Assembly: GCA_002284615.2 (NCBI GenBank)
Contig: MU069459.1
Location: forward strand, 1,023,903 to 1,054,210
Direction of reading: 5' to 3'
Length of the DNA: 30,308 bases
From: Dunaliella salina
Taxonomy: Eukaryota; Chlorophyta; Chlorophyceae; Chlamydomonadales; Dunaliellaceae
In this document: piece by piece, positions 17,213-27,819 of the stretch
How the letters are laid out: every line of letters begins with the position of its first letter
How positions within the stretch are numbered: the stretch's first letter is position 1
The notes under the pieces: generated by a model
The model's database searches: none
What the model was told of the DNA's origin: nothing
The model's input: the letters and a program-made list of their open reading frames with translations, nothing else
Program-made: the position numbers and the translations under genes

Positions 17213-17619
17213 GTCACCTTGCATGCTCTTTAAACCTCTGATAAGAAAGTGTATCTACCCCACGCATCCCAAATCGGCACTTTTTTTGCGAAAAGAAGTA
17301 CTAACACGAGACATGGTCATCTCGTCAGATGGCTTTCATTCTGACTGTATTGATGGATATTGTAGGAAATTGAAAATGTAAGTCAATCACAGAATTTCAC
17401 TCGGTGCACAATCCAAGTCTAGCGTACACCTCCGATCGATACAATTGCCCAAAAATGCCAGCTGCCCGTCTCAATTCCTTTACTATTCACTAATTAATGT
17501 CTCAACTTTATCTTGAGACGGGACTAGAGTGCAAACGTTATGGGAACATAGAGAAAGTTACAAATGATGTACCTCAAGTATTTCTGTTCTCAGGAGCATC
17601 ATCTTTGATGACGATTTAA
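17213..17619. promoter_or_regulatory. Shared divergent promoter region
   Basis: The acyltransferase ATG (17212, minus) and the first in-frame ATG of the phosphoesterase (17620, plus) are 407 bp apart with no coding between them, so both promoters must lie here or in unseen upstream exons. The region is AT-richer than its flanks around 17480-17600. I see no unmistakable TATA box or named transcription-factor site. Confidence 0.6.
17465..17522. promoter_or_regulatory. 10-bp inverted repeat in the divergent promoter
   Basis: CCCGTCTCAA at 17465-17474 and its exact reverse complement TTGAGACGGG at 17513-17522, with 38 bp between. It sits near the middle of the intergenic region. It could be a paired binding site read from both directions, or a stem-loop in a transcript. 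Confidence 0.55.
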
Positions 17620-20600
17620 ATGTTATCAACTGGTAATGACTGGTATTCTTCTTGTTTGAAAGGATGCTGTGCCCTGCTCTCGCTTGCCTCTCTAAGCTAT
17701 TTTGTGCAACCCCTCTTCAGTAGGAGGCACACTAGCAGCCAGTTCACACCATCTCCACTTGTGCATGCACAAATGGCTATGAGAATCGTTTGTGTGTCAG
17801 ACCCCCATGGCTCCTATGCCCAGCTCAACATTCCAGCAGGTACCTGCATCTGTGCGCAATCAAGATAAAGCCTTTTCTGCAGCCTGTTGCACTTAGCATC
17901 AGTGGAAATATTGTGGTCAAGACATTATGATATCCCCAATCAATTACTTTTTACCAAGCAGGTGACCTGCTGCTCTTCGCGGGTGACTGGGAACTGCACA
18001 CAAAAGAAGATGCGCAAGAACTTTCTGCTTGGTTGAGGAACCAGCCACACGCGCACAAAGTTATTACCTTTGGTGGGGGACGATGTCGTTGCGGAAGTGA
18101 ACTCGATTACCAAGCACAAGTGGCAAGCTCATGCCCTGCAACTCCTTCGATCAACTTGTGCAGGGAACATGGACCATGGAGCTGAAGGTAAAAAGAATGT
18201 GGTAGGGTGAATTTCACACTTTTCCCTTCCTCAATTTCCTCTCTCCAAAAGAGATGCGCCCTGTATCATGGAAATCTTCCACCAACAAGCACTCTTCGTC
18301 ATGCGGACCCTTGCTTTGCCTTGCAGAGACACCTGAAGAGGTCATATCTATTCTCTCTAAAGAAGCGGTGGTCTGCAAGGATCGCTTCTGTGATGTGGCC
18401 GGGCTGCGTATATTTGGCAGCCCAAGCACGCCAGAATTTTATGGGAGCTTCCAGGTGCGCTCCCTCCCGCTCCTTCTTAGCTCTGTATCTAGCTCTCGCC
18501 TCGGCTAGCTGTGTCTAGTGTAGGCTTTGAGGCCTTTTGGTGAGGCCCTTGCTAGCTAGGGAACCTTCCCTGGAGGCACACAGCCTCTAGCCTGCATCTT
18601 TTCTTTTCCTTTTCCTTTTTCTTTTTCTTTTTTTTTAAGTGCTGGGCGAGGTAGAAGCTAAAGACAAAAAGGATAAATCATGCAGGCCTAAGGAACTCTC
18701 TCTCTTTTGCATCAAATGAGAGATGGGCGGCACATTGGTTAAAAAGAGCATGGTGGAAGCTGTAGTGAACCAAGACATCTTCTGAGACGCTCAGTGAGAG
18801 CCACTGCTGCTCCCTGAATTCAATGTGTGCAAGGCGCCCCTCATTCTTCTTTCCAGCTGCTTGCATAATGAGCGTGCGCTGGATTTCCCACAAGTCCAGC
18901 ATTCTGGTCCCTGCTTGCCCTCCTGAACATGCAGCTCAGCGACTACGCTGACGCAGAGCAGCACTGGAACAAGCTGCTGCCCGCCCACTCACGCGCAGAC
19001 ATCATTTTGACGCATGGTGAGGAACCAGTCCACCTGCCGGCATGGGTAGGCTGCAGTGCCTGCAACATCGAAGGTTACAAGGTTACAAGGAAAAGGAGGC
19101 CTCCAGTCAAACCGACTAACTGCTAGCCTTACAAGGTCTTTCTTAAAAGAAAGAAGCCATCAGTCAAAACGCATGACTTCTAGGCTGCTCGTAGTTGCCT
19201 GCTACATCAAAAATCGGCCATGCTTGCACCATTCTCAGGAATTTTCTGCATTCAGTGGTGTCAAAAAACGATAACATTGTGTCCGACTGATGCCTGCACA
19301 GATGAAGAGGATATACTTGAGAAGGGACATCGTGAATCTGTTTTAGCTTTGCTTGCCTGAGCATTATGTCCTACTCCATGCAATCCCAAGACCCTGATGC
19401 GCCAGTGCAAACACATAAGACAGAAAAGAAAACACAAACAACACGCTAGTCAGGAAGGCATGCATGTACCAGTGTGAGCACCACAAGATCAGCATACCAA
19501 ATATATGCCAATGCGACCAATTTTGACCATGTGTATCAAAGCAAGCCTGCTGCAATCTGGGGACTCATGCAGCTCAGAGAGCAGTAAAGGGAAACCAGGG
19601 AACCCCTCCCTGTGTGTTTCAAAACAGGACCACCATTAGGGTATGGAGACACGACCAACGGCCGCCATGTTGGCGACAAAGCTCTGCTGGAGGTACGGAG
19701 AATGAAGGGATTGTACAGCCGTTGTACCAACTAGCAGCTCGGGCAGACATTCAGTTTCGCGTCTAGAGCAGACATTGCTATGAGGCCTCCCCTGGATCCT
19801 TGCACCTCTTTCTTGGATCCTTCACACTCTTTGGTTTGAACTGGACATAATACTTTTGGTCATTGTCACAATGCCTGGACTCCATTTGTGCCTGTCGTGC
19901 TGCTTAACATCATTGTCAGTCATTTGCTCCTTGGAGGAAACGCTGAAATGCGCCTGCATCTGTCCTTTTTCTTTACCACCCATGCCCTTCTAGTACGTAT
20001 TGTATTAGACTCTTGCTTGGCACTCTTCCTCGTTACTTGCATGGCATGGCTTTTTCCCATGCAGCAGAGCTGTCAGATGCTATGAGGGTTACTTCACCCT
20101 ATTTTGTTTCCAATGTGTTATCCCAGCTGTCAGATGTCGAGCAACACAAAAATTGTGTACCTCGAGTTGCATCACAACTTATGATTTCGTGCTTTTTGGC
20201 AGGCTGTCCAAGGTCTTGGCGAGCCTCCTAAGCTTTGGGTCTGCGGACACATCCACGCTGCCAGGTAAGGCCGCGCAGCTCATCCTTTAGTTTCCAGTTG
20301 GAAAGGCACAATTGTCTTGGGTCTCTTGATCCTGATCATTTGTTCCGCACTGCTCAGCCACCTCAGTCTCTCAGGTCACTAGGTCACTTTCTTTCTCTTC
20401 CTGGCATGTCTGCCATGCAGGGGAGTGTACAAAGTGCCGCACAAAAAAGGTGAGCGAATGTGATTTGCTTGTCTTTGGTTGCCTGTTTGTACAATGCAAA
20501 AACACAGAAGCGCCTGCACACGCCATGTCCATCAGCAGCAGTGCAGAAAGAAGAAGTGACTGTGCACATGAGCTGCATGGATAAAAGTTGAAAAGGAGAA

Positions 20601-21240
20601 GGATCGAAGCCAGGTTTAATAGGTATTGCTTCAAATGGCTGCATCAAATGGCTGCATTCACGGATATCTGTCATCGTATCAGTTGGATGCAAGCCAGGTC
20701 CATCAATCCTAGGTCCATCCTAGGTCAATCCTGGGTCCATCAATCCTAGGTCCATCCCAGGTCCATCAATCCTAGGACAATCTAAGGTCCATCAATCCTA
20801 GCTCCATCCCAGGTCCATCAATCCTAGGACAATCTAAGGTCCATCAATCCTAGCTCCATCCCAGGTCCATCAATCCATCAATCCTAGGTCCTAGAATATG
20901 CAAGCCAGGTCTATCAATGATAAATGATATTAATATGGAAGGCTTGTGCCTTCCGTCTTTGGAACCTCATTCCATTCACAAACAACCTCCTCAACCTCAA
21001 ATCATTTTGATAAGTCGCCGCTCTTTCGCTATTGTTTTTTATTTGACTCTCGGCTTCTCTCTTTGTATGCTATTGCTTCACTTGAAGAGACAGGAAAACA
21101 GATAGACTCCAGACTAGACTCTTTCATTTGCTCAGAAGGAGAGAGTGAGTTACTCCTTCAAAAGACTGCTTGGCTGCCCCCCATAGCTGATGGCAGCCAG
21201 GCCCAACAGATGTGTCAGAGGCTCAAAAAGAGCAGCTGTG

Positions 21241-21308
<68 letters not shown>

Positions 21309-22564
21309 TTACGCTCGCCTTTAAGCTGCGTGCATTAAGGAAAGCGCCTCCCAATGACTCCCACCGACAGAGGGCATCTTTTTCTGCTATCACGTTGGCC
21401 AGTTGAACTGCCTCGGTAACTCCGCTGTGAGGAAGAGTATTTCTGGCCAACATATGCATATGAATGACGATGCTTTTAGAGGCAGAAACAGCTAAGTGAG
21501 ACTCGTTGGGGGGCCGTTCACAGGAACAACCTACAGTACTTTCTGCAGTTTGCTGTCAAACTGATCCACAAAGATAGATCTTTGATTTTCTCTGGTTGGA
21601 TGGCACAGCCTGGCAAGCCAGGCAACCAGACCTATGGTTGGAGGTCAGTTGTAGCCTCGTACCCTTGGTGTTTAGCCAGCTACAAGCCTGGCCTGCTGGA
21701 TGGTACAACCCAAAGGGAAAATACTTTGACTTCAGCAGCACAGCTCAGATTATCTTCCATTTGATTGCTTTTGCTACAAAAGAGTCTCTGGAAGCACTTT
21801 GAGATTTGTGAAAAGCACCTGTCTCATTGAAAACAACTCGAAGTCAGTGTGGGGAAAGGGATGCAAATAGGTGCAAACTTCTTTCTATGCGAAGACATGA
21901 ATCAAAGCAATCACAAGCTTTCTTCTTTCTAGCATGCACTACTCTTTTTTTTTTTATGAGCAGGCTAGTAGACAGTTTTGACTGGAGGCCTTCTTTTTTT
22001 CCTGTAACCTTTTACCTACAAGAAGGCTTCGGTGCACACCGTCTTCCAAAGCCTGTAAACTCCCTACCTCATCAGGCGCTTTTAGCACACTGTCTTCCAA
22101 AGCCTGTAAACTCCTACCTCATTCAGGAGCATGTTGGAGGCAGAAAATTGTTATTGACTCACAACTTACTTAAGAAGCAGGATTTGGTTGATTTTGTCAT
22201 GATTTATGGCGTGTCAGTCATGCACTTCGACTGATGGCTTCTTCCTGGCACCTGTAGCAAAATTTGTTGGAATGCAGGCCTGGGTACAGCTCTGCACTTG
22301 TGTGCAGGTTTTTCCTGTCTGTAAGTTAATAGTCCAACACAATTTTAGCCCTTTTTTTGCTTGGTCGTCGCTTACTTTTCCTCAGGACCTGCGGAAACCA
22401 TTTTGCCTGCGGAAACCATTTTGCCTGCGGAAACTTCCATTTTGCCTGCAGGTGACATCCTTTTGATTAACGCAGCACTTCCCAGAGATCCAAGGATGAG
22501 GACGTACCAGGTCAACTTCCCATCGATGGAGGTCAGGGAGGGTCCTCCAGCACGCGGCCGTTGA
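17620..22564 (+). CDS. Calcineurin-like metallophosphoesterase (MPPED/UPF0046 type), 9 exons
   Basis: A two-metal phosphoesterase; relatives hydrolyse phosphodiesters or phosphomonoesters, and the substrate here is unknown. Exons: 17620-17839, 17962-18072, 18164-18187, 18327-18454, 18935-19016, 19628-19692, 20203-20264, 20421-20449, 22452-22564. All introns are GT-AG and all phases agree. The ATG at 17773 gives a 226-residue core; the one at 17620 adds 51 residues that could be a targeting extension. Motifs in order: CVSDPHG (metal Asp and His), GDLLLFAGD, FGNMDHG, GLRIFGSP, IILTHGPPLGYGD, CGHIHAARGVYKV and LLINAA, then TGA. The usual GNHD/GNHE reads GNMD here. An alternative acceptor at 18251 would add 25 in-frame codons to exon 4. 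Exons 3 and 8 are microexons of 24 and 29 nt. It is divergent from the acyltransferase. Confidence 0.92.
18485..18640 (+). mobile_element. SINE-like family 1 copy in phosphoesterase intron 4
   Basis: GGCTAGCTGTGTCTAGTG, TTTTGGTGAGGCCCTTGC, GGAACCTTCCCTGGAGGCAC, ACAGCCTCTAGCCTGC and a long CTTTTC-rich tail. It has the same orientation as the host gene, 30 bp after the exon 4 donor. Confidence 0.8.
18655..18760 (-). mobile_element. LINE family A tail fragment
   Basis: GACAAAAAGGATAAATCATG, then CAGGCCTAAGGAACTCTCTC and GGCACATTGGTTAAAAAGAG resemble the reverse-strand tail near 12366-12440 (GGCAGAGAAACCCTCCC, GACACATTGGCTCAAAAGAG). It lies in intron 4 of the phosphoesterase. Confidence 0.45.
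20697..20890. repeat. Tandem repeat, GGTCCATCAATCCTA type
   Basis: About a dozen units of 13-16 bp (GGTCCATCAATCCTAG with variants). Within it a longer unit (CCTAGGACAATCTAAGGTCC plus CATCAATCCTAGCTCCATCC) is itself repeated twice in the middle, so the array has a higher order. It lies in the 2-kb intron 8 of the phosphoesterase. Confidence 0.95.
21238..21390 (-). mobile_element. SINE-like family 1 copy with expanded (GAAA)n tail
   Basis: A (GAAA)n run of about 65 bp (21241-21306) is followed by GATTTACGCTCGCC, CTGCGTGCATTAAGGAAAGC and GCCTCCC, the reverse-strand family-1 core. The microsatellite is therefore the expanded tail of the element. Intron 8 of the phosphoesterase. Confidence 0.7.
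22388..22451 (+). repeat. Tandem repeat forming the last phosphoesterase acceptor
   Basis: CCTGCGGAAACCATTTTG occurs at 22388-22405 and 22406-22423, then with a 3-bp insertion at 22424-22444. The next unit start, CCTGCAG (22445-22451), is the 3' splice site of exon 9. The acceptor AG is thus a one-base variant (CGG to CAG) of the repeat, and the unit supplies its own pyrimidine stretch. Confidence 0.9.
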
Positions 22565-22644
22565 CTTGCTTCACGAGAGCCATCCTGAGACTCTGAATGG
22601 AGTGAAGTCTGAGCGACGAGGCATTGATGTCTGGAGGAAGGACT

Positions 22645-22740
22645 GGTCATGAAAAAAAAAAAGAAAGAAGGATTTACGCCCTTGAGCGTGCACTAAGGGA
22701 AGAACCCTTTAGGGAACTCACCAACCACCCGGATTCCTCC
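22645..22740 (-). mobile_element. SINE-like family 1 fragment in the phosphoesterase 3' flank
   Basis: GAAAAAAAAAAAGAAAGAAGG, then TTTACGCCCTTGAGCGTGCA and CTAAGGGAAGAACCC match the reverse-strand family-1 core. It starts about 80 bp after the TGA, so it probably lies in the 3' untranslated region. A possible algal-type TGTAA signal follows at about 23070. Confidence 0.55.
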
Positions 22741-23079
22741 AAGTTTCTTCTTGGTCATGCATTCATATGCATTACACATGACACATACATCATCGCTTCA
22801 CATCACATCGCTCGTAAGGCGAGGCGTCGACTTTATGACACACCCTTGTGACACAAAAGGGTGGTACAGGACCGAATCCGATGCAGGAGCTGGATTTCCA
22901 CATGCAATAACCCCGACAAGCACTACATGATCGCTTCACATACATCATCGTGAGCACTGCTAGGACAGGATGGGATGGGGTTACGTTGCTGTGCCAGTCT
23001 ACAAGGATCACTACTGGGAACTTTTTTTTCTCTTTTAACGCCTTTTGCTGCGGATGTTTCTTCTTTATTTGTAAGTAAA

Positions 23080-23165
23080 AGTAAAAGGCTATGTGGTAGG
23101 TAAGGTTACATCGCTATATCCGCCTACGAGGGCAGCTGAGCGGAAACGCAGACCTGGAACTAGAC
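23080..23165 (+). repeat. Interspersed repeat family 3
   Basis: GTAGGTAAGGTTACATCGC, TATCCGCCTACGAGGGCAGC and TGAGCGGAAACGCAGA; close to 8665-8750 and to the reverse copy at 24775-24870. Confidence 0.6.
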
Positions 23166-23224
23166 AAGTCTTCAAAAAAAAAATGCGTGTAGAATGTCAA
23201 CTGTTGAGAAACATGCGCTCATAG

Positions 23225-23820
23225 CACCACGTAAAGTCTATGTGGTAGACACAGCCAGCGTGCGTTAAAGAAAGACCCAACAGTCAGCGCTGGCACTAAC
23301 AGCGAGTCCCACCAATGGAGGCTAACTATGAGCAGCCCAGCTAATGTGGATACGTCGGGCCGTCAGCCATCCGTCCAGCTGCGCGCCTCGCTTTCCTGTA
23401 CGCAGCCCACCCTGCAGCCCTCTCCCCCTCACCCCCATTGCTTATGTTGCTAAATTGTATAACATGTTTGGTCCTGAGTACTGTTACGGTCTTGACAGCA
23501 TGATAATGAAGTTTGGTTGCTGTTTTGTGGGCCTTGTCTTTTAAAAGGCCAAGATTGGACAGGATCATTTAAGTATGGGTTGTGAACAATTCCAGCAACT
23601 CCAATAAGTGTAGTGTGTAATGCGATTCTTATTGCAGCATCTGCCCCAAGAATTTTGTTGTGCAGGCTCTCGATGGTGTGTTTCTGTTGATTTTGTGCAG
23701 TGTGGAGAGGTTGTCCAGGTTTGTTGTCAGAGCAAAACTTTAGCTCAATGAGGTGGATCTTTGTCCCTGAGATATCTTGTGGGTGATGAGTCTCCGCCTT
23801 CAAGGGGCAGAACCATAGTG
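23225..23820 (-). mobile_element. LINE family B 3' end joined to a SINE-2-like tail
   Basis: The low end (23225-23345) is the SINE-2 core in reverse. The upper part codes on the minus strand for KIHLIELKFCSDNKP, LHTTLIGVAGIVHNP and HYHAVKTVTVL, a diverged relative of the family-A C-terminal domain. A region near 23380-23500 is the inverse of 26100-26250. The reading frame has shifted near 23540, so it is not a functional copy. Confidence 0.7.
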
Positions 23821-24164
23821 CCATCAGGGCAACTGAGTTATGTATATGGTGGTTTATTTCAATGTGGGTCGAATAAAAAAAGGCGTGTTTAACTCAAATT
23901 TTGCTGAATTTGAAAGAATAACAAAAGAATCTATGCCAGCTAGGCCGCTTGCATGGAGCTAAGGTTCCCTAGCAAGCATTGCAACCTGGTGGAACTTCTG
24001 TGCTTGTTACTTCGCATGTTCATCTTCATGCAGAATCACTGTGCCCATGTTTCTTCCAGCATTTGACACTTCGAAACTCAGCTCAAGCCTTTGTTTCCAC
24101 ATTCAGTTGACATTTGTACCCAAGTCTGAGCACTGCTCTCTTTTATAGACTGGTCTGGTTACAG

Positions 24165-24310
24165 GCCTTTGAGGGTGTTGTTCGTGAGCAAATCATCCAT
24201 GTCTGGAGGTGCCTGGATAATCTGACTCCACAAGAGCCCCATGCTTCCAACAGAATCTCGAGGACGCATGGCATTCCATTCGGTATTCCATTGGGCAATG
24301 TACCAGGCTG
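24165..24310 (+). CDS. Candidate internal exon of the unrecognised plus-strand gene
   Basis: Acceptor GGTTACAG, then an open 146-nt stretch beginning AFEGVVREQIIHVW and ending near PLGNVPGW, with donor GCTG|GTGAGA. It starts in phase 0 and ends in phase 2, the phase needed by the exon at 27820. The family is not recognised. The sequence around the acceptor (GAGCACTGCT, CTGG(T/C)CTGGTTACAGGCC) recurs near 24730, so it could also be part of a repeat. Confidence 0.3.
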
Positions 24311-24774
24311 GTGAGATACCAGGAAGAGGAACAAATAGCCACCACTCTGCTTGCGACAAAACTTTCCTCATAAATCATTGCGTAGCATTTCGTGCTTAAG
24401 ACTATCCAGTCACAATCTTCGGGTGGAAACCCAATGGCATCACAGGCAGAGGTGCAGGTACAAGCTCAGGATTTGCAACAAATGCTTGGCACACTAAGCA
24501 AGATGATAGCGATGTAACCTAACCTTACCTTAACCTTACCTAAGCAAGATGAAGAGCACATTATTCCCTGCCCTTCCCAGGATCTGACAGACTTGCGCAA
24601 TCAGTTCCATCATTTCTCTAGCTGTGCACCTCCCAGTGTCCAATAAGCATCAGAGACGTAATGAAACAAGCTAATGTCATAGCATTGGCCATATTTGTGT
24701 CTGCATGCTTGATAACTGTGCCTGACTGTTGAGCACTGCTTTCATTTTTTGCTCGAGCTGGCCTGGTTACAGGC

Positions 24775-24870
24775 CTCTTTGTCTCCGCTCAGCTGCCCTT
24801 GTAGGCGGATAAAGGTAGATGAAGCGATACAAACTTACATTGCAATGCAACCTTATCTTACCTAGCTAGC
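24775..24870 (-). repeat. Interspersed repeat family 3, reverse copy
   Basis: TCCGCTCAGCTGCCCTTGTA, GGCGGATAAAGGTAGATGAA and CTTATCTTACC form the reverse complement of 23080-23165. A shorter AACCTTACCTTAACCTTACC piece lies at 24520-24540. Confidence 0.6.
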
Positions 24871-24949
24871 AAGCTCCCATAGACCTTACCAAAGGGCGTT
24901 TGGTTTTACACTGAAACATCAAGCCTTACAAAAACAGCCAGATACGGTG

Positions 24950-25205
24950 CACATGCGGATCTGGAGGGTTGTTGCAGCCTTTTACCTGGACACCTATGCT
25001 CTCCTCCTGCTCTCCCCTGCCGCACACCTGGAATTCCCCCCACTCTTGGCGGGCAACCCTCAGCAGGCGATGCCCTAGATCCCCCTCGGGTCTGTTTCTT
25101 TTCTTTTCACTCAGGCTGACAGAGGCCCCTGCTAGCTTGTTGGATAGGAACCTTTCTGTAATGCATGTCACTCAGAGCGGACGCTTTCCTCCTTTCCTTT
25201 CTAAT
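24950..25205. mobile_element. LINE family A end fragment followed by a SINE-1 copy
   Basis: GCGGATCTGGAGGGTTGTTG near 24955 is the reverse-strand NPPDP end of family A. From about 25080 a plus-strand SINE-1 fragment follows (GGCTGACAGAGGCCCCTGCT, AGGAACCTTTCTGTAATGC, then a CTTTCCTCCTTTCC tail). Nested or adjacent insertions; boundaries are approximate. Confidence 0.5.
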
Positions 25206-25369
25206 CACTGCCTTCATCATGATGGCTTTTGAAGCCGTGTGTAATTCCAGCAGGCATGTTTGCCAGCCAGATCTTGGTAATTGCTCACTTTGAAAAACCT
25301 CACCTTACTTAAAAAAAGGCCTCGAGAGGATCAAAACACGAAAGGGTTCAAGATAACAATGCTGTTGCC

Positions 25370-25460
25370 GAAAAGAAAAGGAAAGAAAAATAACGTAGGC
25401 AGAGAAATTCTCCCTACATCAGTTAAGGAAAAGAAGACACATTGGCTCATAAAGATCTGG
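25370..25460 (-). mobile_element. LINE family A tail fragment
   Basis: AAAAGAAAAGGAAAGAAAAA, then ACGTAGGCAGAGAAATTCTC, CCTACATCAGTTAAGGAAAA and GACACATTGGCTCA, nearly identical to 12366-12440. No coding part remains. Confidence 0.7.
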
Positions 25461-25489
25461 CGCAGCAACAACTGCGCTGGCAGGACACG

Positions 25490-25605
25490 GTCAATAAAAG
25501 TAGAAGTCCATGCTAAACACAGCCAGCGTGCATTCAGGAAAGACCCAACAGTCAGCGCTGGCACTGACAAAGTGTCACAACAACGGAGACACACTGTAGC
25601 TACAT
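25490..25605 (-). mobile_element. SINE-like family 2 copy
   Basis: AATAAAAGTAGAAGTCCATG, then ACACAGCCAGCGTGCATTC, AAGACCCAACAGTCAGCGCT and GGCACTGACAAAGTG. It begins about 30 bp beyond the family-A tail fragment. Confidence 0.75.
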
Positions 25606-25651
25606 GGTTGCTGCTGCTTCAACTAGCATTTCTTGTGTTCCTGCTGGGACC

Positions 25652-25653
<2 letters not shown>

Positions 25654-25685
<32 letters not shown>

Positions 25686-25901
25686 ATATGGCCCCCAGAG
25701 CTCATGGTCACAATGAGAGTGGTTGCTGGTAGGGCCCCCAGTGCTCATGGTCACAATGAGGGTGGTTGCTGATGTCGCCCCCAGTGCTCATGGTCACAAT
25801 GAGAGTGGTTCTGCTGCTGCTGCTCTTGGCAATCTTGCTGCTCCTGCTGATGTTGTTGTGGGCTCTGTGGCCCCTGGTACTCATGGTTGTGATGAGGGAT
25901 G

Positions 25902-25950
<49 letters not shown>
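25654..25950. repeat. Two (CTG)n runs flanking a 43-bp tandem repeat
   Basis: CTG triplets run at 25654-25685 and 25906-25950. Between them GCTCATGGTCACAATGAG-containing units recur at about 25700, 25743 and 25786 (period 43), with a diverged copy near 25879. Open frames here read only as low-complexity peptides, so I do not call a gene. Confidence 0.9.
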
Positions 25951-26039
25951 AAGATGAGCTCATTCTCCTGCATCCACTCCATGGCCTGCAACCATCACCC
26001 AACCAGCAAACCGTGTACCTTGAGCAAATAGCTTGCACC

Positions 26040-26375
26040 TCTATAACCTACCCTGGAGTACGATAGCCGGCGTGAAGACCCTAACAAAGATTAACAACAC
26101 AAAAAATGCCATCCAATTTAGCGACATAAACAGTGGAGGCTTTGGGGTGAGGGGGCTGTGGGGCGGGCTGCGTTCAGGACAGCGAGGCGCGCAGCTGGAC
26201 GGATGGCCGACAACCCGCCGGGCCTGCAGTAGCTGGGCTGCTCATAGCTAGCCTTTGTTTGTGGGGCTCACTATTAGTGCCAGCGCTGGCTGTTGGGCTT
26301 TCCCGTAATGCACGCTGGCTGTGCCCAGCGTAGACTTGCACTTTTACTTTAGGACAGCTGAATGAGATCTTTGAC
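26040..26375 (+). mobile_element. LINE family B 3' end with SINE-2-like tail (inverted copy)
   Basis: From about 26070 it codes for a decayed GVKTLTKINNTKNAIQFSD, comparable with the minus-strand HAVKTVTVLRTKHVIQFSN at 23.5 kb. The shared non-coding block follows (GGGGTGAGGGGGCTGTGGGG, GCGCAGCTGGACGGATGG), then the SINE-2 core (GCCAGCGCTGGCTGTTGGGC, AATGCACGCTGGCTG). It is in inverted orientation relative to 23225-23500. Confidence 0.65.
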
Positions 26376-26529
26376 AGATCTGTGACAGGAAGTACCTGAT
26401 AGGGCTGGGATGAGCATGCTATCACAGCATAACATACATACAGGGGTGCATTTCTCGCTGCATTTCCGCAGCTCATCACAGCTGTAACAAGGCAATGATG
26501 AGCTGCTGCACAGCTGTTAGGCCAGCAGG

Positions 26530-27330
26530 GATAGCAGGATGGCAGGCATGGTACAAAGAAAAGCAGGCTCTATGCACAGACAAGTCCCAGGGATGCATCG
26601 AAAGAGTTCCGAACTGAAAAAAGGGCAAAGATTATCAAGGTAAAGAGGCACAAACATAACATCTCATGGCAGGATGGCAGGCAGGGTGTCCAATGACTTC
26701 AGGAACGCATCCAAACAATTGTGATCTGTGAAGGCACGCGTCATGGAGAAGCAGCAAAATCATTGGAAAAATATTTTGATCTCCTGGCAGGATGGCAGGC
26801 ACACGTCTCAACAAATCCCAGGAATGCATACAAACGATTGTAAGCTGTGAACAAGGCACAGATCAAGGGAAAGCGACAAAATCAACAGATTTCCTGGCAG
26901 GATGGAAGGAGCAATACCCCAACAAGTAGGAATGCATCCAAACAATTGTGAGCTGTGGACAAGGCATAGATCAAGAAAGGGAGGCGACATTACGTCATTT
27001 TCCGGCAGGATGGTGGCACAATGCACAGACGGGATGAAACTCAATTACAGTTACAAGAGCTGTGAGCATTGCATGGGTCAAGGAAAAGAGGCACATGAAA
27101 AGAATTTTCTGGCAGCACAGGGAATATGCTGCACAGACAATTTGCAATTATGCATTTAAGCAATCATGAGCAGCAAACAAGGCATTTATCAAGATAAGGA
27201 GGCAGAGCAGTTTTTTAAGAGCTAAAGGCTTGAGTGAGCATCACCCCTTGCAAATCTGCTCAGGAAAAAAGTAGTAAATGAGCTGCAAAGAAGGCATTGA
27301 TTAAGGTAAGGAGGCATAACAGAAAGAGCT
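26530..27330. repeat. Degenerate minisatellite, CAGGATGG type
   Basis: CAGGATGGCAGG-like starts at about 26536, 26669, 26788, 26900 and 27007, spacing falling from 133 to about 107 bp. Each unit also carries a GGAATGCAT-CCAAACAATTGT-type block and an AGATCAAGG block. No exon was recognised in it. It would be intronic if the 24165 and 27820 exons belong together. Confidence 0.8.
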
Positions 27331-27507
27331 TGCAAGCTTAAGTGAGCAGCACCCCTTGCGAACCTGCTCAAAAAGATAGAAAACAGAGATTAAAAAGAAA
27401 CAGAGATGGAACAACCCTCCGGATCACATAGAAAGGGGTGGTGCCTTCCTCCCACAATTCTGTGTGCGTACTTGTGTGCGTGCATGCGTGCGTGCATGCT
27501 TGCGTGC

Positions 27508-27513
27508 GTGTGT

Positions 27514-27597
<84 letters not shown>
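27508..27597. repeat. (TG)n microsatellite
   Basis: A long TG run preceded by imperfect TGCG/TGCA repeats from about 27470. The cysteine/valine frames across it are artefacts. Confidence 0.99.
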
Positions 27598-27598
<1 letters not shown>

Positions 27599-27819
27599 GG
27601 GTGCTGTCTAAGTGCTCCTGCCCACTCTGCGCCGCTGATGATGCCTGGAGCCTACCACCATCCTCTCAACAGCCAATAGAGTCACCGAAGTCAACAGCAA
27701 CAGCCACAAACGCACACCATATGCTAATGCATTAGTATATGAAAATTTTCAATTCATTCCTTATAGAATGGCAATGTTGAGGAAGGGCAATAAGCTCAGC
27801 AACAGACCAGAATCTGCAG

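Noticed and set aside
19017..19126. Read-through of phosphoesterase exon 5 giving HGEEPVHLPAWVGCSAC
   Set aside because: Splicing at 19016 to 19628 gives THGPPLGYGD, the true family motif.
20946..21338. 130-codon plus-strand frame ending in KKERKKERKK
   Set aside because: It reads through a (GAAA)n SINE tail inside phosphoesterase intron 8.
25751..26038. Serine-rich and glutamine-rich frames over the CTG runs
   Set aside because: Triplet-repeat translation with no flanking conserved sequence or splice sites.
27406..27735. Cysteine/valine-rich frames over the (TG)n run
   Set aside because: Pure microsatellite translation.
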